A stretch of 64,000 nt of DNA from an uncultured Ruminiclostridium sp. (GTDB lineage Bacteria; Bacillota; Clostridia; Oscillospirales; Ruminococcaceae): positions 42,017 to 106,016 of the forward strand of contig CANQXF010000009.1 in NCBI GenBank assembly GCA_947627695.1. The letters run 5' to 3'. Within the stretch, counting starts at the first letter, position 1. Each line of letters begins with the position of its first letter. Shown here piece by piece: positions 33,371 through 41,967 of the stretch. The notes under the pieces are model-generated. The model was given only the letters and a program-made list of their open reading frames with translations, did no database searches and was not told the DNA's origin. A program made the position numbers and the translations under genes.

Positions 33371-34618
33371 TTACAGCTTATATTCCTCCGCTTCCTTTAT
33401 CAGAAGCACGTCCACCAGAGCGTCCACCTTTACGCCCTTGTCGGTGTATTCCTCTGAGAAAACCTTCCCTCTCTCCCGTATTTTTGCGGTAAATCCCGCC
33501 TTTTCATAGGGCAGAAGCAAGGTCATTCTCCTTGAGCTTTCGGGCAGCTTTTTTGCGACAGCCGCCAGCAGCTTGTCAAAGCCCTCGCCGCTTTTGGCAC
33601 ATATCTTGACGGTATCCTCGTCTTCGGGGATATTGTTTTCCACCAGATCGCACTTGTTCAGCACGTTGAGAACAGGTATCTCCCCGCATCCAAGCTCCGC
33701 CAGCAGCGTCTGAGTGGTCTGCGCTTTTTCAGCCGCCTCAGGGTCGCTTATATCGCATACGTGAAGGATAATATCTGCGCTTGCCGCCTCCTCCAGCGTC
33801 GACTTGAACGCCTCCACCAGATTGTGCGGCAGCCTGCGTATCAGCCCCACCGTATCGATAACCAGCACCGTTCTCCCGTCAGGCAGCAAAACTCCTCTTG
33901 AAGTGGGGTCAAGCGTAGCGAACAGCTTGTCTTCCGCCAGCACTCCCGCACCTGTCAGCGAGTTCAGCAAGGTGGATTTCCCCGCATTCGTATAACCAAC
34001 GATAGCGGCGGTGAGAACATTGTCCTTCTTCCTCCTCGACCGTGAAAAATCCCTGCGCTTTTCCAGTTCTTTGAGATTTTCCTCTAACTTCGTAATTCGA
34101 TTGCGGATATGTCTGCGGTCAGTTTCCAGTTTAGTTTCGCCTGGGCCTCTCGTGCCTATCCCGCCGCCCAGACGTGAAAGGGAAGTACCTATCCCCGCCA
34201 GCCTCGGCAGACGGTATTTAAGCTGCGCCAGTTCGACTTGTAATTTACCCTCGTTGGAAACAGCTCTTCCCGCAAAAATATCCAGTATCAGCATAGTGCG
34301 GTCGATAACTCTTATGTTCAGGATATCCTCAATATTCCTTATCTGACTTGCAGTCAGCTCACAGTCAAAAACAGCAAGGTCAGCTTCCAGCTTTTCAGCC
34401 AGCTCTTTAAGCTCATCCACTTTGCCCTCGCCTAAAACGGTAGCAGGCTCAGGCGACGGTCTTTTCTGCAAAACTCTTGCCACAGTTTGAGCTCCTGCGG
34501 TTTTCGCCAGTTCTTCCAGCTCGTTCATAGAGGACTCGGCGTCATATTCGCCGCAGTCCACACCCGCAAGGATAGCCCTTGCTCTTATTTCATCATTTTT
34601 GATAATATTTTCAGTCAT
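33371..34618 (-). CDS. hflX: GTPase HflX (ribosome-splitting factor)
   Basis: The 415-residue protein has the N-terminal HflX domain (glycine-rich GIGTSLSRLGGGIGTRGPGE near 150), a helical linker, and the G domain: G1 GYTNAGKST, G3 DTVGLI, G4 NKCD. HflX splits stalled 70S ribosomes in stress and antibiotic exposure. ATG 34618 follows TTTGGAGG; the longer frame is rejected. Upstream sit a short leader ORF (34699-34725) and a hairpin whose arm covers the SD, suggesting leader-controlled translation. Confidence 0.93.
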   Translation of the reverse strand: MTENIIKNDEIRARAILAGVDCGEYDAESSMNELEELAKTAGAQTVARVLQKRPSPEPATVLGEGKVDELKELAEKLEADLAVFDCELTASQIRNIEDILNIRVIDRTMLILDIFAGRAVSNEGKLQVELAQLKYRLPRLAGIGTSLSRLGGGIGTRGPGETKLETDRRHIRNRITKLEENLKELEKRRDFSRSRRKKDNVLTAAIVGYTNAGKSTLLNSLTGAGVLAEDKLFATLDPTSRGVLLPDGRTVLVIDTVGLIRRLPHNLVEAFKSTLEEAASADIILHVCDISDPEAAEKAQTTQTLLAELGCGEIPVLNVLNKCDLVENNIPEDEDTVKICAKSGEGFDKLLAAVAKKLPESSRRMTLLLPYEKAGFTAKIRERGKVFSEEYTDKGVKVDALVDVLLIKEAEEYKL

Positions 34619-34623
34619 ATATA

Positions 34624-34673
34624 CCTCCAAAGGAAAAATATTTTGTGTTCTCACAGCGATGTAATCCTTTGGA
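34624..34673 (-). promoter_or_regulatory. SD-masking hairpin upstream of hflX
   Basis: TCCAAAGGA (34673-34665 on the minus strand) is perfectly complementary to TCCTTTGGA (34634-34626), which overlaps the hflX SD TTTGGAGG. The 30-nt loop makes it modestly stable. Pairing would hide the ribosome-binding site. Confidence 0.55.
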
Positions 34674-34698
34674 AAAAGAATTTATCGTCTGCGATCTT

Positions 34699-34725
34699 TT
34701 AATTGTTTTTGTAAAAAATAATCAT
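34699..34725 (-). CDS. Eight-codon leader ORF upstream of hflX (MIIFYKNN)
   Basis: ATG 34725 is preceded by GAGGTG with 5-nt spacing, and the ORF ends at TAA 34701-34699. It lies 80 nt upstream of hflX on the same strand. Its size, strong SD and position fit a regulatory leader peptide. It is proposed from sequence only. Confidence 0.5.
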   Translation of the reverse strand: MIIFYKNN

Positions 34726-34782
34726 TTTCTCACCTCAAAACATAATTTATCTGCCGTAAAACGGCGAAAGGAGATGCTGAAA

Positions 34783-36264
34783 TTGCAGCTTGAAAAATAC
34801 GACGTGATAATCATAGGTTCGGGCGTATCGGGGCTTTACTGCGCCCTCAACCTGAACAGGGCGCTGAAAGTCCTTATGATATCCAAAAAGGAGCTTACCC
34901 TTTGTAATTCCGCCCTTGCACAGGGCGGCGTAGCGGCGGTGATGAACCCCAAGGACGATGATTATTCCCTGCATATCCGAGACACTTTGATAGCAGGCGG
35001 CTATAAGAACGATATGAATAATCTGAAAATACTTGTGGAACAAGGACCTACCGATGTAAAGAACCTGATAAAATACGGCGTTGATTTTGACCGCAATCCC
35101 GACGGCTCCATAAATCTTACCCTTGAGGGGGGACATTCGCGTCACCGCATAGCCCACCACAAGGACAGCACAGGCTTTGAAATAGTGACCTGCCTTATCG
35201 ACCAGGTGATAAAGCTGAAAAACCTCACCATAATGGAAAATTCTCACCTTCTGGGACTGGAGAAGGAGGGGGAGGAATTTCACCTTGACATTCTCAAAGC
35301 GGGAGTGCATCACTATTATACCACAAATGCAGTGGTTCTTGCAACAGGTGGAATAGGACGAGTTTACGAATACACCACAAATTCAGCCATAGCCACAGGT
35401 GACGGTATCCGTTTCGCCTACAATTTAGGCGCAAGAATAAAACACCTCAGCTACGTTCAGTTCCACCCAACTGCCTTTGCTGACAGAAAAAACCGTGAAT
35501 GTTTTCTGGTATCTGAGGCGGTAAGAGGCGAGGGCGCATATCTTCTCAACGCCAATAAAGAACGTTTTATGCAGAAATATGAGCCTGAGCGCAAGGAGCT
35601 TGCTCCCCGCGACGTAGTTTCCAAATGTATGATGCAGGAGCAGGAAGCCGTGGGCAGCGACGAGTTCTGGCTGGATATTTCCTACAAAGACCCCGAGTTT
35701 GTAAGAAACCGTTTCCCGATGATATATCAGCGTGTGCTTGAAAAAGGCTACGATATGACCAAAGAGCCTATCCCCATCTACCCCTGCCAACACTATCTTA
35801 TGGGCGGCATAGCGGTGGACGGTAACGGCGCTACTACCGTAAAAGGCTTGTACGCCGCAGGAGAATGTGCCCACACAGGTGTTCACGGTTTGAACCGCCT
35901 TGCCTCAAATTCGCTTCTTGAAGCGCTCGTTTTCAGCCGCCTTATTGCGGAGCAGATAAACCTCACAACTCCCGCCGCAGGGGATTACACCCCAATAGAA
36001 GCCTCAATGCCATCTCCCGAAGGCGAACCTCTGCCCAAGGGCATACGCACCGAGATACGCCATATAATGCAAAAGGCGTATTTCGTAGTACCCAACTACC
36101 CCGAGGCTGAAAAAGGACTTGCCAGAGTAACAGAAATAAAAAATATGCTTGAAAGCAAAAAATACGCCCTTACTCCCGATTATATCGAAGCCTGCTCGCT
36201 TGCAACAGTCGCGTATATAATTCTGGGAGAAGTTACCGAGCAGGGGAAAGGAAAAGAAGAATGA
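34783..36264 (+). CDS. nadB: L-aspartate oxidase
   Basis: The 493-residue FAD enzyme oxidises L-aspartate to iminoaspartate, the first step of NAD synthesis. The FAD-binding motif GSGVSGLYCALNLNRA is near the N-terminus. ALAQGGVAAVM, the HSRHRIAHHKDSTGFEI active-site region, LATGGIGRVYEYTTN and HGLNRLASNSLLEALVF are all present. TTG 34783 is chosen as start because GGAG (34770-34773) is 9 bp upstream; the ATG at 34774 abuts the SD and is unlikely. It overlaps nadC by 4 bp. nadA is not in this window. Confidence 0.93.
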   Translation: MQLEKYDVIIIGSGVSGLYCALNLNRALKVLMISKKELTLCNSALAQGGVAAVMNPKDDDYSLHIRDTLIAGGYKNDMNNLKILVEQGPTDVKNLIKYGVDFDRNPDGSINLTLEGGHSRHRIAHHKDSTGFEIVTCLIDQVIKLKNLTIMENSHLLGLEKEGEEFHLDILKAGVHHYYTTNAVVLATGGIGRVYEYTTNSAIATGDGIRFAYNLGARIKHLSYVQFHPTAFADRKNRECFLVSEAVRGEGAYLLNANKERFMQKYEPERKELAPRDVVSKCMMQEQEAVGSDEFWLDISYKDPEFVRNRFPMIYQRVLEKGYDMTKEPIPIYPCQHYLMGGIAVDGNGATTVKGLYAAGECAHTGVHGLNRLASNSLLEALVFSRLIAEQINLTTPAAGDYTPIEASMPSPEGEPLPKGIRTEIRHIMQKAYFVVPNYPEAEKGLARVTEIKNMLESKKYALTPDYIEACSLATVAYIILGEVTEQGKGKEE

Positions 36265-37103
36265 AATTACCTCAGTTTTACATCGACGATATAATAAAAA
36301 CCGCTATTGCCGAGGATATTAACTACATCGACAGCACCACCGACCTTCTTATCCCTGAGGACGACGTTTCCTCCGCATATTTTATGGCAAAGGACGAGGG
36401 GACCTTGGCGGGAATTGACGTAGCTTTGCGCGTTTTCAAGCTCCTTGATGAAAACATTCAGATTGAAACTTACTTCAAAGACGGTGACAAGGTAAACAAA
36501 GGCGACGTTATCGCCCGTTTCAGAGGAAACACCGCCGCTATGCTGAAAGCGGAGCGCACCTCCCTCAATCTTATCCAGCATATGAGTGGTATAGCCACCT
36601 ACACGGCAAAATGCGCCGCCCTTGTACAAGGCACAAACGCCTCCGTCACCGACACCCGAAAGACTCTTCCGGGACTTCGTCCCCTGCAAAAATATTCGGT
36701 AGTGGCAGGCGGCGGCAAGAACCACCGCTACAACCTTTCCGACGCCGCCATGTTGAAAGATAACCACATAGACGCCTACGGCGGCATAACTCCCGCCGTG
36801 AACGCTCTGCGTGAAAAGGCAGGACATATGCTGAAAATAGAGGTGGAGGCGAGAACCCTTTCAGACGTACAGGAGGCTCTTGACTGCGGCGTTGACGTTA
36901 TAATGCTGGACAATATGACCTGCGATGAAATGAAAAAAGCGGTACAGCTCACAAACGGCAGAGCGAAATTAGAGGCAAGCGGCAACGTGACCCTTGAAAA
37001 CATCAGACAGGTAGCCGAAACAGGCGTGGACATAATCAGCCTCGGCGCCCTGACCCACAGCGTAAAAGCCTTTGACATCTCTATGAAGTGGGATAAAAAA
37101 TAA
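36261..37103 (+). CDS. nadC: Nicotinate-nucleotide pyrophosphorylase (quinolinate phosphoribosyltransferase)
   Basis: The 280-residue enzyme converts quinolinate and PRPP to nicotinate mononucleotide. It shows ERTSLNLIQHMSGIAT, TDTRKTLPGLRPLQKYSVVAGGG, KDNHIDAYG, EVEARTL, DVIMLDNM and LEASGNV, all standard for NadC. ATG 36261 overlaps the nadB stop (ATGA), so the pair is translationally coupled. Confidence 0.96.
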   Translation: MKLPQFYIDDIIKTAIAEDINYIDSTTDLLIPEDDVSSAYFMAKDEGTLAGIDVALRVFKLLDENIQIETYFKDGDKVNKGDVIARFRGNTAAMLKAERTSLNLIQHMSGIATYTAKCAALVQGTNASVTDTRKTLPGLRPLQKYSVVAGGGKNHRYNLSDAAMLKDNHIDAYGGITPAVNALREKAGHMLKIEVEARTLSDVQEALDCGVDVIMLDNMTCDEMKKAVQLTNGRAKLEASGNVTLENIRQVAETGVDIISLGALTHSVKAFDISMKWDKK

Positions 37104-37146
37104 TTTAAGATTTTGCGTTACAAATGTTATTATGCGGAGGCGCAGA

Positions 37147-37551
37147 ATGATCAGATATGCTGATATTCAGGATATTACCGTTTTAAGTGAATATGACAAG
37201 CATATTTCCGAATCTGAGTTGAAAAATATTATCCCTGCAAAAAGAGTTTTAGTTATGTATCAAGGGGATGATTTTATTGGGTGGCTGAGATTCGGATTGT
37301 TTTGGGACAATATCCCTTTTATGAATATGCTGTATATTTTAAATGATCACAGAGGAAAAGGGAACGGGACAAAGCTTGTTTCATTCTGGGAAAAAGAAAT
37401 GGCAAAAGAGGGGTATAGACAAGTCTTGACGTCCACACAGTCAGATGAGCAGGCGCAGTTCTTTTATCGAAAAATAGGTTATACTGAATGCGGCGCACTT
37501 TTGCTGCCGAAAGAACCTTTAGAGATGTTCTTTATAAAGGACTTGATATAA
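37147..37551 (+). CDS. GNAT family N-acetyltransferase
   Basis: The 134-residue protein is one GNAT domain with the acyl-CoA loop as DHRGKGNGTKLV and a late FFYRKIGY motif. It begins at ATG 37147, preceded by GGAGG; ATG 37132 lies ahead of the SD. AT-rich codon use differs from nadBC. The substrate is unknown. Confidence 0.78.
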   Translation: MIRYADIQDITVLSEYDKHISESELKNIIPAKRVLVMYQGDDFIGWLRFGLFWDNIPFMNMLYILNDHRGKGNGTKLVSFWEKEMAKEGYRQVLTSTQSDEQAQFFYRKIGYTECGALLLPKEPLEMFFIKDLI

Positions 37552-37577
37552 TAGATCATGATTTATTTGAGGAAAAT

Positions 37578-37670
37578 ATGACAGGACTAAAAACCGTTTC
37601 CGCAAGAAAAACAGAACTTATTTCAAAATTGCTTACCGAAGCACAGCAGTGGCGTGACTCTCAGAAATGA
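37578..37670 (+). CDS. Possible 30-residue ORF or gene remnant
   Basis: ATG 37578 with GAGG 5 bp upstream, encoding MTGLKTVSARKTELISKLLT then EAQQWRDSQK. It may be a small protein or the tail of a lost gene. No family is recognised. Confidence 0.3.
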   Translation: MTGLKTVSARKTELISKLLTEAQQWRDSQK

Positions 37671-37697
37671 CAGAACAAAAGAAAGGCATAAACCAAA

Positions 37698-38186
37698 ATG
37701 TCAGGACAAAAAATAGTATATGACACCCTTGAAGAAATGCAGATACCTTATAAAAAAATAGAACACAAACCGATGTTCACCACCGAGGATATGGAGGACT
37801 GCCACCTTGACCCTGCGTACAAGGTGAGCAAAAACCTTTTCCTCCGCAACGCAAAAGGCGACAAGCATTATCTTGTTGTAACTACAGTTGACAAGAAAGC
37901 CGACCTGAAAGCCTTGGCGCAGGAGCTGAACAGCACCCGCCTTTCCTTCGGCTCAGAACAGCGCCTTGACAAATATCTGAAAGTAAAGCCCGGCTCCGTT
38001 TCCGCTTTCTGCGTTCTGAACGACATAAACAGGGAAGTGATAGTGGTATTTGACGAGGACTTAAAGCCGCTGGGAAAATTCGCCCTGCACCCCAACGAAA
38101 ACACCGCAACGATCTACATTGACTTTCAGGATGTGGTAAAATTAGTCAAAGCCCACGGCAACGAGGTGATATATGCAAAACTCTGA
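37698..38186 (+). CDS. YbaK/ProXp-type aminoacyl-tRNA deacylase
   Basis: The 162-residue protein has the INS/YbaK fold: KIEHKPMFTTEDM near 20, KVSKNLFLRNAKGDKHYLVV with the catalytic Lys near 45, and KPGSVSAFCVLND. It matches the ProXp-ala/PrdX type that hydrolyses mischarged Ala-tRNA-Pro in trans, giving proofreading. GAAAGGC precedes ATG 37698. A GNAT gene overlaps its end by 14 bp. Confidence 0.85.
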   Translation: MSGQKIVYDTLEEMQIPYKKIEHKPMFTTEDMEDCHLDPAYKVSKNLFLRNAKGDKHYLVVTTVDKKADLKALAQELNSTRLSFGSEQRLDKYLKVKPGSVSAFCVLNDINREVIVVFDEDLKPLGKFALHPNENTATIYIDFQDVVKLVKAHGNEVIYAKL

Positions 38187-38616
38187 AATAACGGTAAGGG
38201 AAGCGAAAAAATCCGACCTTAACGGCATACTCGCCCTTTATTCCCAGCTTTACGATAAAGCGATAACGCCTGATGAAAACATAATATCCTCATGGGAAAA
38301 GCTGATGTCCTACGACAATATCCATATGATAGCGGCGGAGCAAAATGGCATGCTTATTTCCACCTGCTGCTGCACTATCATACCGTCTATAACCCACAAC
38401 GCCCGTCCCTTTGCCCTTGTGGAATATGTGGTGACAGACAAATCTCACCGCAGAACAGGCGCAGGAAAAGCCTGCCTCGATTATGCAAAACAACTTGCCA
38501 TAAAACAAAATTGTTATAAAATAATGCTGATAACAGGCAGAGAGACTGCTCACGTCTTTTATAAGTCCTGCGGCTATAAGTCCGACGGCAAGACCGCATT
38601 TGTACAGGTTTTGTAA
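38173..38616 (+). CDS. GNAT family N-acetyltransferase
   Basis: The 147-residue GNAT domain has EYVVTDKSHRRTGAGKACLD as the acyl-CoA-binding segment and VFYKSCGYKSD at the end. It overlaps the deacylase gene by 14 bp and is co-transcribed. The substrate is unknown. Confidence 0.82.
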   Translation: MQNSEITVREAKKSDLNGILALYSQLYDKAITPDENIISSWEKLMSYDNIHMIAAEQNGMLISTCCCTIIPSITHNARPFALVEYVVTDKSHRRTGAGKACLDYAKQLAIKQNCYKIMLITGRETAHVFYKSCGYKSDGKTAFVQVL

Positions 38617-38630
38617 ATTTTTTTACAAAA
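38609..38630. promoter_or_regulatory. Inverted repeat just upstream of the nifS promoter
   Basis: TTTTGTAAA / TTTACAAAA, 9-bp arms and 4-bp centre, ends 4 bp before the -35 box and overlaps the GNAT stop codon. It may be an operator for an Rrf2/IscR-type factor, or a weak terminator. Confidence 0.4.
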
Positions 38631-38634
38631 ACTA

Positions 38635-38663
38635 TTGCAATTTCTACCAAATAGGTATATAAT
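38635..38663 (+). promoter_or_regulatory. Promoter of nifS-iscU
   Basis: TTGCAA (38635-38640), 17 bp, TATAAT (38658-38663). Confidence 0.75.
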
Positions 38664-38732
38664 ATCTCTTGCAGGACAAAACATACTGATTTTGTATACT
38701 TTGCAAAACATTAAAGAAAAGAGAAAAATGAA

Positions 38733-39920
38733 ATGTTCCATACAAAAATATATCTGGATAACGCCGCCACCACAAAGGTGAGCGACCGCGTACTGAACGC
38801 AATGCTCCCGTATCTGAAAGAGGCATACGGCAATCCCAGCTCCATCTACACTATCGGCAGAGAAGCCTCTATCGCCGTCACCAACGCACGCACAAAATGC
38901 GCCGAGCTGATAGGCGCAAAGCCCGCTGAGATATATTTTACATCAGGCGGAAGCGAGGGCGACAACTGGGCGATCAGAACGATCGCCGCCCAAGGCGCGG
39001 CCAAAGGAAAAAAGCACATAATATCCAGCGCCTTTGAGCATCATGCCGTTCTTCGTACCTTGCAGGACCTTGAAAAACAAGGCTTTGAAGTGACGTATCT
39101 TCCCGTTCACGAAAACGGTATTGTTCGAGTTGAGGAGCTTAAAGCCGCTATCCGCTCCGACACCGCCCTTGTAACGATAATGTACGCCAACAACGAGATA
39201 GGAACGATTCAGCCTATTGCCGAGATAGGCGCGATCTGCCGTGAAAACAAGATAATTTTCCACACGGACGCCGTTCAGGCTGTCCCTCACCTTCATATCG
39301 ACGTGGTAAAGGAAAACATAGATATGCTTTCCCTTTCGGGACACAAGCTCCACGCTCCCAAAGGCGTAGGGCTTCTCTACTGCCGCAGGGGGATAAAGCT
39401 GACTCCTCTTATTTTCGGCGGAGCGCAGGAAAGAGGACTGAGAGCAGGTACTGAAAACGTAGCGAGCATAGTTGCCCTTGCCGAGGCAATGACCGCCGCA
39501 GCAGAAACTATGGACGAAGCTAACGAGCGCCACAAAAAATACGCAAAAAAGATATACGACACCGTGATGAAGCTCCCTCGCGTGCATTTTAACGGCGACC
39601 TTGAACACCGTATCCCCGGAACAGTCAACTTCAGCTTTGAGGGCGTTGAGGGCGAATCCCTTCTTTTGCAACTTGACTTAAAGGGAATTGCTGCCAGCAG
39701 CGGTTCCGCCTGCACGTCTGGAAGCCTTGACCCCTCTCACGTTCTACTTGCTCTGGGACTTGTCCACGAGGTAGCCCACGGAAGCCTGAGAATAAGTATG
39801 AGCGAGTACACAACCGAGGAAGAGATCGACGAGCTTTGCTCCGTTCTTCCCGGTATCATAGAAAAGCTGAGATCAATGTCCCCTCTGTGGGAACGCATTA
39901 CAAAGGAGGAAAAGAAGTAA
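38733..39920 (+). CDS. nifS: Cysteine desulfurase (NifS/IscS)
   Basis: The 395-residue PLP enzyme starts with [14 protein letters not shown] and has EHHAV, the Schiff-base Lys in [12 protein letters not shown] near 205 and the persulfide Cys in SSGSACTSG near 327. It supplies sulfur to the IscU scaffold encoded next, with which its TAA overlaps by one base. No iscR gene is adjacent. Confidence 0.95.
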   Translation: MFHTKIYLDNAATTKVSDRVLNAMLPYLKEAYGNPSSIYTIGREASIAVTNARTKCAELIGAKPAEIYFTSGGSEGDNWAIRTIAAQGAAKGKKHIISSAFEHHAVLRTLQDLEKQGFEVTYLPVHENGIVRVEELKAAIRSDTALVTIMYANNEIGTIQPIAEIGAICRENKIIFHTDAVQAVPHLHIDVVKENIDMLSLSGHKLHAPKGVGLLYCRRGIKLTPLIFGGAQERGLRAGTENVASIVALAEAMTAAAETMDEANERHKKYAKKIYDTVMKLPRVHFNGDLEHRIPGTVNFSFEGVEGESLLLQLDLKGIAASSGSACTSGSLDPSHVLLALGLVHEVAHGSLRISMSEYTTEEEIDELCSVLPGIIEKLRSMSPLWERITKEEKK

Positions 39921-40351
39921 TGGTATACAGTGAAAAGGTAATGGAGCATTTTGCCTCTCCCCATAACGTAGGCGAGATAGAGAATGCCGACGGCGTAGGC
40001 GAAGTAGGAAACGCCAAATGCGGCGATATTATGAAGATGTATCTTAAAATCGACAACGACATCGTCACCGACGTAAAGTTCAAGACCTTCGGTTGCGGCG
40101 CCGCGATAGCCACGTCTTCCATAGCCACCGATATGATAAAGGGCAAGCCCCTTTCAGACGTTCTTCAGCTTACCAACAAGGCGGTAGTCGAGGCTCTGGA
40201 CGGACTTCCCGCAGTAAAGCTCCACTGCTCCGTCCTTGCGGAGCAGGCAGTAAAAGCCGCCGTCGCCGATTACTACAAAAAGCACGGTAGGGAAGCGGAA
40301 GCAGAAGCATTGCTCGCAGGTTGCGACGACTGTGAATGTTGCGGACAATAA
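39920..40351 (+). CDS. iscU: Fe-S cluster assembly scaffold IscU (NifU N-terminal type)
   Basis: The 143-residue scaffold has cluster ligands Cys near 34 (NAKCGD), 59 (TFGCGAA) and 103 (LHCSVL), plus a Cys-rich tail CDDCECCGQ seen in Clostridial NifU-like proteins. ATG 39920 shares its A with the nifS stop TAATG, after AAGGAGG. It is distinct from the scaffold-like protein at 20239-20937. Confidence 0.94.
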   Translation: MVYSEKVMEHFASPHNVGEIENADGVGEVGNAKCGDIMKMYLKIDNDIVTDVKFKTFGCGAAIATSSIATDMIKGKPLSDVLQLTNKAVVEALDGLPAVKLHCSVLAEQAVKAAVADYYKKHGREAEAEALLAGCDDCECCGQ

Positions 40352-40379
40352 AAATCTGCTTTGCTATCAGACATAATAA

Positions 40380-40418
40380 AAGTACGGTATGAAATTTCTC
40401 ATACCGTACTTGTTTTTT
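40380..40418. terminator. Bidirectional terminator after iscU
   Basis: AAGTACGGTATGA / TCATACCGTACTT, 13-bp stem, 6-nt loop, then TGTTTTTT. Confidence 0.9.
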
Positions 40419-40436
40419 GTCTGACTTCGCCGCTGT

Positions 40437-41837
40437 TCAGCTTACCGCCAGAGCGGTGACGTAAAGTATAGTGGAGGATTCTGCGTCCAGCGGAACTATC
40501 TCAACAGTATGCTTGCCGCTTTCCGCAAGGGAGATCACCTCTACCGCCTCAACATAGCTTCCCCAGCCGTTGGGGAAGTTTGCGTCAACGGTAGTTACCA
40601 GAACGCCGTCCAGATAAATTTCAAATTTCGGACCCTTGCCTACGACTTCGCCGTAAAGCAGTCCTATATTTTTAGCCTCAACGTCCTTGAACACCAGTCT
40701 TGCGCCGTTGAAGCCGCCCTTTACTCTCGCCATCCAGAAGCCCTTGAAGCCGCCGAATTCGGAATCAACAGCCTGTATCGTTCCAGTTTCATCGACTGCT
40801 TCAAAGCTGGACGGAGTGAGCAGTCTTGCGTTTGCATAAACGTCCTTGGTGGCAGGAGTGGAGAAATCGCTTTCTTCTCCCGAAATATTGTCCTTGTTTT
40901 CATTTACCTTTGCAAGATAATGAGTGATTATCTCAGTAAGCACCTTGTGACCTACCGTATTGGGGTGAATGTTGTCGTCGGAAATATCGTCCCACTTTAT
41001 ATAACCCTGATTGATAGCGTACAGAATAGCATTTCTGTAAGAAATAAACGGCAGATCATAAGCCTTTGCCACGCTGTAATGCTGATTTTGGAAGCTGGTT
41101 CCGTTTTCCTGCGTCATACCGATACATACGATAGCGGGAGCGCTTTCCGCATTCCATATCTTTCTTAGCAGACTGTCATAGCTGTTTATGTTTCTCTGAG
41201 TATTTTCCGTAGTATCATTTACGGAAAATTCCACAAAAACGATATCGGGAGATTTGCTGATAACGTCGGTGTCAACTCTGTGAACGCCGATATAAGAGCC
41301 TGTTGCGCCGATACCCGCACGCACGTAATTTATCTTTGAATCAGGATAAGTTTCTTCAAACCAGTTGGTGACAAGCCTTGCGTAACAGCCGTTATCCCCT
41401 GCGGAAGTGCCCTGTGTTATGGAACCGCCGATATAAGCAACGGTCAGTTCTTCTCCTGCCGCCGCCTTTTTCATAGCGTTCGCAAGCCTTACCTGATTGC
41501 CGGGATTAAGCTCTGACAAAGCGATCATCTTGTCTGTAATCCCGTCTGCAATTACATATTCGCTGTCCTGAACGTCGTCTGCGTAAGCGGTGTTATTTGC
41601 GTCCAGCATAGACAGGTCGCAGGAATTGTCAGCAGTAGCGGGAAGCTGATTTTCTCCGTTGCCTGAGTCGTTGTTTCCGCTGTTTTCACCGCCGTTCGAA
41701 TCATTGCTTTCTTCAGGCGAAGAGCCTCCGTTGTCGGAACTGTTTGGTGTAGGACCGTTTGTTCCTTGCTCGCACGCCGTCATTGTGACCATAAGCGATG
41801 CGCAGAGAACAAGTGCTAAAAATTTTTTGAGTTTCAT
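40437..41837 (-). CDS. SGNH-hydrolase lipoprotein with C-terminal beta-sandwich
   Basis: The 466-residue lipoprotein has lipobox MTAC (Cys near 22) and a Gly/Asn/Ser-rich linker to about 65. An SGNH hydrolase domain follows: catalytic Ser in GGSITQGT near 140, Gly in GIGAT, Asn in SVNDT and Asp-x-x-His in DNIHPN near 290. A C-terminal carbohydrate-esterase-like jelly roll begins near 340. It is anchored outside the membrane and likely deacetylates polysaccharide. ATG 41837 follows AAAGGA; the upstream frame lacks a signal. It is divergent from a cytoplasmic CE2-like gene. Confidence 0.85.
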   Translation of the reverse strand: MKLKKFLALVLCASLMVTMTACEQGTNGPTPNSSDNGGSSPEESNDSNGGENSGNNDSGNGENQLPATADNSCDLSMLDANNTAYADDVQDSEYVIADGITDKMIALSELNPGNQVRLANAMKKAAAGEELTVAYIGGSITQGTSAGDNGCYARLVTNWFEETYPDSKINYVRAGIGATGSYIGVHRVDTDVISKSPDIVFVEFSVNDTTENTQRNINSYDSLLRKIWNAESAPAIVCIGMTQENGTSFQNQHYSVAKAYDLPFISYRNAILYAINQGYIKWDDISDDNIHPNTVGHKVLTEIITHYLAKVNENKDNISGEESDFSTPATKDVYANARLLTPSSFEAVDETGTIQAVDSEFGGFKGFWMARVKGGFNGARLVFKDVEAKNIGLLYGEVVGKGPKFEIYLDGVLVTTVDANFPNGWGSYVEAVEVISLAESGKHTVEIVPLDAESSTILYVTALAVS

Positions 41838-41874
41838 ATTGTTTTCCTTTCCAAAAAAGCATTTGCTGACAAAC

Positions 41875-41903
41875 AATATAGCAGAATTTTCAAAAAAAGT
41901 CAA
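41875..41903 (-). promoter_or_regulatory. Promoter of the SGNH lipoprotein gene
   Basis: Minus strand TTGACT, 17 bp, TATATT. Confidence 0.7.
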
Positions 41904-41912
41904 TATGGTTTC

Positions 41913-41941
41913 TTGATTTTGCACTCCATATATGATAATAT
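41913..41941 (+). promoter_or_regulatory. Promoter of the CE2-like esterase gene
   Basis: TTGATT (41913-41918), 17 bp, TAATAT (41936-41941). It is divergent from, and only 9 bp away from, the promoter on the other strand. Confidence 0.55.
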
Positions 41942-41967
41942 AAAAGAAAAAACCGCAGGAGGACGAT

